Shown in pieces: positions 1 to 5,497 of a DNA stretch of 5,497 nt; positions within the stretch are counted from its first letter, which is position 1, and every line of letters starts with the position of its first letter. Source of the DNA: Candidatus Zixiibacteriota bacterium (lineage in GTDB: Bacteria > Zixibacteria > MSB-5A5 > GN15 > FEB-12); NCBI GenBank assembly GCA_003641345.1, contig QNAD01000151.1, forward strand, positions 1 to 5,497, given 5' to 3'. The notes under the pieces were generated by a model. That model was not told where the DNA came from. It saw nothing but the letters and a program-made list of their open reading frames with translations, and did no database searches. The position numbers and the translations under genes are program-made.

Positions 1-219
1 AACTTTGATATTACAGCATCTGATATAGAATCAACACCTACTTTTACAACATCGGTACTACCGAGTGGAGCAACATTTACAGATAATGGTAATGGAACAG
101 GAACATTTGACTGGACACCGGATTATTTGCAGTCCGGGACGTACAACGTCACTTATTATGCAACAGATGATTCCATTGCAGTTGATTCTGAGATTGTGAC
201 CATAACAGTAATCGAAGCC
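1..219 (+). repeat. Ig-like unit 0, C-terminal 73 residues (truncated by window edge)
   Basis: Corresponds to residues 22-94 of the unit, starting at NFDITASD. It carries the short form of the first loop (DIESTP, one residue fewer than most units) and the long form of the second (TDDSIAVDS, one residue more). The turn is NGNG instead of NGDG. It is closest to unit 1: bases 67-137 match 349-419 with only five differences, all at third codon positions. Confidence 0.93.
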
Positions 220-3200
220 GGTAACCAATTGCCAGTATTAGCTTCTATTGGTTCACAATCTACCACCGAGAGTGTTAATCTAAACTTTGATATTACAGCC
301 ACAGATATAGAAAGCGTTCCAACACTGTCGGCAAGTTCATTACCTACTGGAGCAACATTTACAGATAACGGCAATGGGACAGGAACATTTGACTGGACAC
401 CTGATTATTTACAGTCCGGTTCTTATGACATAACGTTTTTTGCTACTGATGACTCATCTGAAGTAGATTTTGAAGTTGTTACAATAACTGTTTTGGAGGC
501 AGGAAACCAGCTTCCCCAGTTTGCTTCTTTGGGAACTCAATCATCAGTTGAAAATACAGTCCTGAATTTTACAATTTCTGCATCTGATCCCGAAGGTGCT
601 ATCCCATATTTGAATAACGGAACCTTACCAACTGGTGCATCGTTTGTTGATAACGGCGATGGTACTGGAACATTTGATTGGACACCAAATTATATTCAAT
701 CCGGTACATACAATGTTACTTTTTATGCAACGGATGATTCTCTTGCGGTTGACTCTCAGATTGTAATGGTAGATATAGTGGATGCTGGCAACCAAAATCC
801 GATTTTGGCTGGCATTAGTTCTCAGTCTACGACAGAAGGAGTTAGTTTAAGTTTTTCTGTTGCGGCTGTTGACCCTGATTCCACAATTCCGGCATTATCA
901 ACTTCCGCTTTACCCAATGTAGCATCATTTGTTGATAACGGTGATGGCACCGGACAATTTGTTTGGTCACCGTTATTTAATCAATCAGGAAATTACAATA
1001 TTACGTTTTATGCTACCGATGATACTCTTGGAATAGATTCTCAAATAGTATCATTTACGATTATTGAATCCGGCAACCATGCTCCGATACTGGCGGCAAT
1101 AGGAAATAAATCAGCTAACGAAGGACAGAATCTTAATTTTCAGGTAACAGCCGTGGATCCCGATTCTACAATTCCTGCTTTATCAACAACTTCTCTTCCG
1201 ATAGGTGCGGCTTTAATCAACAATGGTGATGGAACTCATACATTTGATTGGACGCCCGGATATACACAAGCCGGTTCTTATGAAATTACTTTTTATGCCA
1301 ATGATGGCGGTGCTAGTGATTCTGAGTCTATCTTTATTAATGTATTTGAAGTTGGCAATCAATCGCCGACACTATTAGCGATAGGTAATCAAAGTACTTC
1401 CGAGAATATTATTTTGAATTTTATAGTTAATTCTTCCGATCCAGATAGTACTAATCCGGTTTTGACAACTTCAGCTCTGCCAACCGGTGCGTCATTTACA
1501 GATAATAGCGACGGTACAGGTTCATTTAGCTGGACGCCCGGCTTTACTCAATCCGGCACATATAATATAAGTTTTTATGCTTCCGATGGTGTTGCTGTTG
1601 ATTCAGAGTCAATTGTAATTACTGTTTCCGAAGCCGGAAATCAATCACCGGTACTAGCTTCGATCGGAGCACAGGGAATACCTGAGGGATCGAACTTGAA
1701 TTTTGCAGTTTCTGCGTCGGATGCCGATGGTACTACACCCACTTTGACAACATCGACTCTTCCGACAGGAGCAACGTTTACTGATAATACAGATGGAACC
1801 GGTTTATTTGACTGGACTCCAGATTTTACTCAGAATGGAATTTATAATGTTACTTTTTATGCTTCCGACGGAATTGTAACAGATAGCGAAATAGTTACAA
1901 TAACCGTAGCAGATCAAGGCAATCAAATTCCAGTATTGACAGCAATTGATGCTCAATCAAGTACCGAAGGAATTTTGTTGAACTTCTCAGTTTCTGCAAC
2001 CGATGCTGATGGCACTACACCTTCATTTAGTACATCAACTTTACCGACAGGTGCAACTTTTGCAGATAATGGAGATGGCACAGGAGAATTTAATTGGATT
2101 CCTGATTTTGTTCAGGCAGGAACGCACGATATTACTTTTTATGCTTCCGATGGCGTAGCTGTTGATAGTGAAATTGTTACTATTACTATTAATGACGCTG
2201 GTAATCAGGATCCAACGCTTAGCACGATTGGTTCGCAGGCAACAACCGAAGGCATAATTCTAAGTTTACCTATTACTGCTACTGATCCTGATGGAACTAT
2301 TCCGGTTTTAAGTAGCTCTGTTCTTCCGGACGGTGCCTCTTTTGTAGATAATGGTGATGGCACAGGTAACTTTGATTGGACACCGGATTTTACTCAGAGT
2401 GGAAGTTATTATATAATCTTTTATGCTATCGATGCTTCTTCTGCTGCTGATAGTGAAATTGTTTCTATTACTGTTAATGATGCCGGAAATCAGATGCCAG
2501 TATTAGCTTCAATTGATGCTCAAAACGTAACAGAAGGCAACAATCTTAATTTTGCAATTTTGGCGTCTGACCCAGATGGAAGTACTCCGATTCTCAGCAG
2601 TTCATCGCTACCTTCGGGTGCATCATTTATTGACAATAATGATGGTACCGGAACATTTGATTGGTCTCCGGGATATATTGAAAGCGGTTCTTATGATATT
2701 ACTTTCTTTGCTTTCGATGGTGCTTTGACTGATTCTGAAATAGTAACAATTACAGTAGTAGAAGCCGGTAATCAAACTCCTATTTTATCTTCTATTGGAC
2801 CACGTTCAACTACTGAAGGAATTCAACTCTTGTTTAATATTTCCGCTACTGATTCTGATGCAACTATTCCTGTCTTCTCAGCATTAACACTTCCATCCGG
2901 TGCAACGTTTGTAGACAATGGCGATGGTACAGGAACTTTTGACTGGACTCCTGATTTTGTTCAGACCGGAACATATGGAGTTACCTTTATAGCATCAGAC
3001 GGTATTGCGGCTGACTCAGAACTGGTAACTATAACTGTTAGTGAAGCTGGTAACCAAAACCCAATATTAATTTCAATTGGTTCACAATCAGTAACTGAAA
3101 ATATTAGTCTATCGTTTAATATTTCCGCAACAGATCCAGAAGGAACAATTCCAAATTTTACAACTTCAGCCTTACCTTTAGGAGCATCATTTATAGATAA

Positions 3201-5497
3201 TGGTGATGGTACCGGATCGTTTGATTGGACACCTGACTATACTCAATCCGGAAGCTACAATATTACTTTTTATGCTTCCGATGGCTTAGCTGAGGACAGT
3301 GAAATTGTTGCGATAACCGTTATCGAAGCTGGTAACCAAATACCGGTATTAGTTACGATAGGAACTCAAACAACAACAGAAAATATTCAATTATTATTTG
3401 GAATATCAGCGAGTGATGTCGATGGAACTATACCGGTTCTTTCAACATCAATTCTTCCAAGTGGTGCAAGTTTCTCAGATAACTCAGATGGCACAGGTCA
3501 ATTTGACTGGATCCCAAGCTTTGTTCAGTCCGGTTCTTATAATGTCACTTTTTATGCTGATGATGGTATTGATATTGATAGTGAGATTGTAATTATTACT
3601 GTCAATGAAGCCGGTAATCAAGCACCGGTTCTGTCAACAATAGGTGCTCAGGCAGTTACCGAAGGAAACAATCTTAACTTTGGAATCTTTGCTTCAGATC
3701 TTGATGAGACAATTCCATTATTAAGCACTTCTTCGTTACCAACGGGTGCAATTTTTACAAATAACTTAGACGGTACCGGTACTTTTGACTGGTCACCGGA
3801 TTATACTCAAAGCGGCATATATAATATTACTTTCTATGCTGATGACGGTTTTGAGGTAGATTCAGAAATTGTTGCTATTTCTGTTGCTGATGCCGGTAAT
3901 CAGCCACCGGTTCTGGTTTCAATAGGTCCTAAAAGCACAAATGAAAATGTTTTGCTATCATTCTCAGTTTCAGCAACTGATTTAGACGGCACTCTTCCGG
4001 CACTGACAACATCAACCCTACCGACCGGTGCAACTTTTGTAGATAACTCAGATGGTTCAGGAAATTTCAATTGGATACCGAGCTTTACCCAGTCCGGAAC
4101 ATACAATATTACTTTTTATGCTGGTGACGGTATAGTTTTGGATAGTGAAGTTGTTTTAATAACAGTCAATGAAGAAGGTAATCAATCACCGGTATTGACG
4201 GCTATTGGAGCACAAACTACTACTGAAGGAATAAATTTAAACTTCAATATGTCTGCTACTGATCCTGACTTAACAACTCCGACTTTTTCAAGCAGTATTC
4301 TTCCTGTTGGTGCCACATTAATAGATAACCTTGATGGGTCTGCTTCGTTTGATTGGACGCCGGCATACGTACAAGACGGAAGCTATGATATAACCTTTTA
4401 TGCTTCCGATGGTTTAGCAATAGACAGCGAAATAGTAACTATTACCGTCAACGAAGCCGGTAATCAGAATCCTAATTTGGCGACTATCGGCACGCAGTCT
4501 GTAAATGAAAATAATAATCTTAACTTTACTGTTTCAGCGATAGATGCTGATAGCACTATATCAATTCTTACAACATCAACTCTGCCGAGCGGTGCATCAT
4601 TTGTTGACAATGGCGATGGCACCGGTATTTTCAACTGGACTCCGGCTTTCACTCAGAGTGGAACATACAATGTTACTTTCTATGCTGACGATGGTTTAGC
4701 TACTGATAGTGAAGTAGTAACTATTACAGTTAATGATGCTGGTAATCAAGCACCGGTTCTGTCAGCGATAGGTGCTAAGAGTATTATTGAAGGTTTAAAC
4801 CTTAATTTTGATATATCAGCTGTTGACCCGGATGGTATTATTCCTTCGCTGTCAACTTCCACCTTACCGAGCGGCGCAACTTTTGTAAACAATGGTGACG
4901 GTACCGGTACTTTTGATTGGGCACCTGCCTTTACCCAGTCTGGAACATATAATGTTACTTTCTACGCTTCTGATGGTGTTGCTATTGATAGTGAAATAGT
5001 ATCAATTACTGTTAACGAAGCAGGGAATCAGTTGCCTGTATTGGCTACTATAGGTGCTCAAAATACAACAGAAGGTTTACTGCTTAATTTTTCTATCTCT
5101 TCATCTGATCCGGATGGTATCAATCCATCTTTAAGCAGTTCAACTTTACCGACCGGTGCAACTTTTGTTGATAACGGTGATGGTACGGGAATTTTCAATT
5201 GGACCCCAGACTTTGTTCAAAGTGGTGTTTACAACATTACTTTCTATGCTTCCGATGGAGCCGCGGTTGACAGCGAAACTGTTGCGATTACGGTTAACGA
5301 AGCTGGTAATCAGACACCGGTATTAGCTACAATCGGTTCTCAGGGAGGCACTGAAGGAATATTAATTAACTTTGGTCTTACGGCTACCGATGCTGATAAT
5401 TCTACGCCTATTTTAAGCAGTTCAACTTTACCAACCGGTGCAACTTTTATTGATAATGGTGACGGCTCTGGAACATTTGAATGGATGCCTGATTTTA
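1..5497 (+). CDS. Giant tandem Ig-like/cadherin-like repeat surface protein, internal fragment (both ends missing)
   Basis: Frame 1 is open over the whole window (1832 codons plus one base), without a start or a stop, so this is an interior piece of a protein well above 1800 residues. It consists only of tandem 94-95 residue units: 18 complete and two partial. Each unit has GNQxPVL, an invariant Glu17, an Asp29-x-Asp loop, LP at 42-43, a DNGDGTG turn, Trp60-x-Pro62, Gly68-x-Tyr70, a YASDG turn and a final ITVNEA strand. This matches He_PIG-type putative Ig domains with cadherin-like features. No signal peptide, membrane segment, anchor or catalytic domain is visible. Cys is absent, Lys/Arg total four and Met only four (codons at 766, 2494, 4249, 5485); none of these Met codons looks like a start. 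By analogy with the family it is probably a secreted or cell-surface rod used in adhesion or as a stalk; this is inference. I do not recognise a specific named gene. Confidence 0.96.
220..501 (+). repeat. Ig-like unit 1 (94 aa)
   Basis: Complete unit starting GNQLPVLASIG. It shares with unit 0 the short DIESVP loop and the long TDDSSEVDF loop, so the two one-residue length changes cancel and the unit stays at 94. Trp falls at residue 59 as a result. Phe replaces the Ser of the usual DSE motif (VDFEVV), and the second FYA position reads FFA. Confidence 0.93.
502..786 (+). repeat. Ig-like unit 2 (95 aa)
   Basis: Complete unit starting GNQLPQFASLG. It has the full-length DPEGAIP loop together with the long TDDSLAVDS loop, giving 95 residues. 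It is divergent around YLNNGTLP, where most units have TLTTSTLP, and at its end (DSQIVMVDIVDA). The Met codon at 766 is one of only four in the window. Confidence 0.93.
787..1071 (+). repeat. Ig-like unit 3 (95 aa)
   Basis: Complete unit with the long TDDTLGIDS loop. It departs from the consensus at several usually conserved sites: LPNVASF lacks the Gly at residue 45, FVW replaces FDW, and SPLFNQSGNY replaces the usual TPDFTQSGTY. The loop DPDSTIPALST is shared almost exactly with unit 4, suggesting these two are close relatives. Confidence 0.93.
1072..1353 (+). repeat. Ig-like unit 4 (94 aa), the most divergent copy
   Basis: Begins GNHAP, the only unit in which GNQ is altered. It has Lys13 (codon 1108-1110), one of four basic residues in the window, and a second His in GDGTHTFDW. 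ALINNGDG replaces the usual TFTDNGDG, and the end is NDGGASDSESIFINVFEV, with Val instead of the usual Ala before the next GNQ. The core Glu17, LP, Trp60, Pro62 and Gly68 are all kept. Confidence 0.92.
1354..1635 (+). repeat. Ig-like unit 5 (94 aa)
   Basis: Complete unit starting GNQSPTLLAIG with a DPDSTNP loop as in units 3-4. The turn is NSDGTGSFSW, so Ser replaces Asp before the invariant Trp. It is the first complete unit with the short DGVAVDS second loop typical of the downstream copies, followed by ESIVITVSEA. Confidence 0.93.
1636..1917 (+). repeat. Ig-like unit 6 (94 aa), near-consensus
   Basis: Complete unit starting GNQSPVLASIGAQ and a good reference for numbering: Glu17, Asp29, Asp31, LP 42-43, Asp50, Asp53, Trp60, Pro62, Gly68, Tyr70, Asp78, Asp83 and Glu85. 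It is odd at GIPEG, where others have STTEG, and at the linker VADQ, where nearly all others end in NEA or NDA. Confidence 0.94.
1918..2199 (+). repeat. Ig-like unit 7 (94 aa)
   Basis: Complete unit. Asp replaces Gly at residue 11 (AIDAQ, also seen in unit 9). His replaces the otherwise constant Tyr70 (GTHDITF, codon 2125-2127); it is the only complete or partial unit covering that position to lack Tyr. Ile replaces Thr after the Trp (FNWIP), as in units 12 and 14. Confidence 0.93.
2200..2484 (+). repeat. Ig-like unit 8 (95 aa)
   Basis: Complete unit and the only one downstream of unit 3 with 95 residues. The extra residue is in the IDASSAADS loop, which also loses the Gly of the usual SDG turn. 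The first strand reads ILSLPITA instead of LNFxxSA, and the later strand reads YYIIFYA instead of YNVTFYA. The other core residues (Glu17, Trp60, Pro62, Gly68) are kept. Confidence 0.93.
2485..2766 (+). repeat. Ig-like unit 9 (94 aa)
   Basis: Complete unit starting GNQMP (Met codon 2494). It shares SIDAQ with unit 7 (AIDAQ). The region before LP is a run of Ser (LSSSSLP), and the strand reads ITFFAFDG, with Phe in place of the usual Ser or Asp before the DG turn. YIESGSY replaces the usual FTQSGTY. Confidence 0.93.
2767..3048 (+). repeat. Ig-like unit 10 (94 aa)
   Basis: Complete unit containing the only Arg in the window, at residue 13 (GPRSTTEG, codon 2803-2805). DSDATIP replaces DPDGTIP. 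The strand before the DG turn reads VTFIASDG, with Ile replacing the usual Tyr. The DNGDGTGTFDWTPDF core is consensus. Confidence 0.93.
3049..3330 (+). repeat. Ig-like unit 11 (94 aa)
   Basis: Complete unit starting GNQNPILISIG with TEN in place of TEG and a DPEGTIP loop (Glu at position 31, otherwise seen only in unit 2). The second half, DNGDGTGSFDWTPDY followed by TQSGSYNITFYASDG, is close to consensus. The linker is VIEA. Confidence 0.93.
3331..3612 (+). repeat. Ig-like unit 12 (94 aa)
   Basis: Complete unit with TEN, LLFGISASD, and a DVDGTIP loop. NSDGTGQFDWIPSF resembles unit 14 (NSDGSGNFNWIPSF), including Ile after the Trp and Ser after the Pro. The second turn is acidic: ADDGIDIDSE holds five acidic residues in ten. 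Confidence 0.93.
3613..3894 (+). repeat. Ig-like unit 13 (94 aa)
   Basis: Complete unit starting GNQAPVL, a form found only here and in unit 17. Its first 36 bases match those of unit 17 at 34 positions. DLDETIP replaces DPDGTIP. The turn is TNNLDG, with Asn replacing the first Asp. The linker is VADA. Confidence 0.93.
3895..4176 (+). repeat. Ig-like unit 14 (94 aa)
   Basis: Complete unit with Lys13 (GPKSTNEN, codon 3931-3933). The turn NSDGSGNFNWIPSF is related to that of unit 12. It ends VNEE before the next GNQ, the only linker with two consecutive Glu. A 22-base identity with unit 18 covers the LPTGATF codons. Confidence 0.93.
4177..4458 (+). repeat. Ig-like unit 15 (94 aa)
   Basis: Complete unit with a Met in the first strand (FNMSATD, codon 4249) and a DPDLTTP loop lacking the usual Gly. 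The central turn is altered to IDNLDGSASFDW, so both Thr and Gly of DGTG are lost. VQDGSYD replaces TQSGTYN. The end DSEIVTITVNEA is consensus. Confidence 0.93.
4459..4740 (+). repeat. Ig-like unit 16 (94 aa)
   Basis: Complete unit with an Asn-rich start (GNQNPNL, NENNNLNF). The loop DADSTIS has Ser where every other unit has Pro. The rest (DNGDGTGIFNWTPAF, TQSGTYNVTFYADDG) is close to consensus, and the linker is VNDA. Confidence 0.93.
4741..5022 (+). repeat. Ig-like unit 17 (94 aa)
   Basis: Complete unit starting GNQAPVL with Lys13 (GAKSIIEG, codon 4777-4779). VNNGDG has Asn in place of the first Asp, as in unit 13, and WAPAF has Ala after the Trp. It shares DNA patches with unit 13, four units upstream (3613-3636 with 4741-4764 identical; 3769-3788 with 4897-4916 identical). 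Confidence 0.93.
5023..5304 (+). repeat. Ig-like unit 18 (94 aa), near-consensus
   Basis: Complete unit starting GNQLPVLATIGAQ with a DPDGINP loop and a standard VDNGDGTG turn. The stretch from 5131 matches the equivalent stretch of unit 19 (from 5413) almost base for base through LSSSTLPTGATF, with one silent difference. It ends VNEA. Confidence 0.94.
5305..5497 (+). repeat. Ig-like unit 19, N-terminal 64 residues (truncated by window edge)
   Basis: Starts GNQTPVLATIGSQ and runs to Phe64 plus one base, still in frame and without any sign of the array ending. GGTEG replaces STTEG, DADNSTP replaces DPDGTTP, and FEWMP carries Glu before the Trp and Met (codon 5485) after it. The array therefore continues downstream of the window. 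Confidence 0.93.

Larger units (their letters stand above)
1..5497 (+). repeat. Tandem array of 282/285-bp coding repeats (about 19.5 units)
   Basis: GNQ codons (GNH once) recur at 220, 502, 787, 1072, 1354, 1636, 1918, 2200, 2485, 2767, 3049, 3331, 3613, 3895, 4177, 4459, 4741, 5023 and 5305. Spacing is 282 bp fifteen times and 285 bp three times, always a multiple of three, so the frame is never disturbed. All copies are direct and in frame. Protein similarity between units is high, while synonymous codons differ freely (GGT AAC CAA, GGA AAT CAG and so on), so this is a diverged coding array and not a young satellite. There is no spacer DNA between units. Confidence 0.97.

Noticed and set aside
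156..374. Minus-strand open frame of 72 codons
   Set aside because: It is antisense to units 0-1 of the long + strand frame, with no ribosome site or family resemblance; its sequence only reflects the reversed repeat.
766..768. Internal ATG as a possible gene start (also 2494, 4249 and 5485)
   Set aside because: All four lie within repeat units at variable positions, without a purine-rich ribosome site at suitable distance, and the frame is open and repeat-coding upstream of each.
3398..3592. Plus-strand open frame of 64 codons in another frame, with a hydrophobic end
   Set aside because: It lies fully inside units 12 of the real frame. The apparent membrane-like tail comes from out-of-frame reading of T-rich strand codons, and it has no supporting start context.
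3900..4652. Two similar minus-strand open frames (3900-4106 and 4464-4652)
   Set aside because: They resemble each other only because both are antisense to the same part of the repeat unit (units 14 and 16). The recurrence follows the 282-bp period and is not evidence of coding.
220..5304. CRISPR array or non-coding satellite
   Set aside because: The period is 282-285 bp with no short identical repeats or unique spacers, all lengths are multiples of three, and the reading frame is intact throughout.
1..5497. Enzymatic, toxin or defence-system domain
   Set aside because: Every stretch of the frame is accounted for by the 94-95 residue beta-sandwich unit; there is no insertion large enough to hold another domain.

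Overview
The whole window is the inside of one very large protein-coding gene on the + strand. The frame that begins at base 1 stays open from end to end: 1832 codons with no stop, and neither the start nor the end of the gene is in view. The encoded stretch is a tandem array of about 19.5 Ig-like/cadherin-like beta-sandwich units. Each unit is 94 residues (282 bp) or, in three cases, 95 residues (285 bp). Eighteen units are complete (220 to 5304), with a partial unit at each edge. There is no intergenic DNA, RNA gene, mobile element, CRISPR array, promoter or terminator here; every other open frame on either strand is a shadow of this repeat.

Each unit reads roughly GNQxPVLxxIGxQ, then an invariant Glu (residue 17), a LNFxxSAxD strand, a DPDG-type loop, an invariant LP, a DNGDGTG turn, FDWTP with an invariant Trp (residue 60), QSGxYNVTFYASDG, and DSEIVTITVNEA leading into the next GNQ. 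The LP-x-G...W-x-P...G-x-Y-x-V-T-F...D-G pattern fits the 'putative Ig domain' (He_PIG-like) and cadherin-like repeats of bacterial surface proteins. The likely role is a long, extracellular, possibly calcium-stiffened rod, acting as an adhesin, surface stalk or matrix protein. Export signals, anchors and any ligand-binding or enzymatic domains would lie outside the window.

The composition is extreme: no Cys, three Lys and one Arg in 1832 residues, and roughly ten acidic residues per unit. All four basic residues fall in the same repeat column (residue 13). Units are similar as protein but differ widely at synonymous sites, so most duplications look old and held by selection. A few neighbouring or four-unit-spaced pairs share near-identical DNA patches, which suggests later duplication or conversion.

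The AT-rich base composition (sampled lines run from about a third to a half G+C) and the repeat style resemble giant repeat proteins of uncultured or marine Gram-negative-type bacteria, such as Zixibacteria, Marinimicrobia, Cloacimonadota, Calditrichota or Bacteroidota. That placement is inference from memory of such proteins and cannot be settled from this window. I see no new enzymatic or defence system; the interest is in the repeat architecture and charge pattern.
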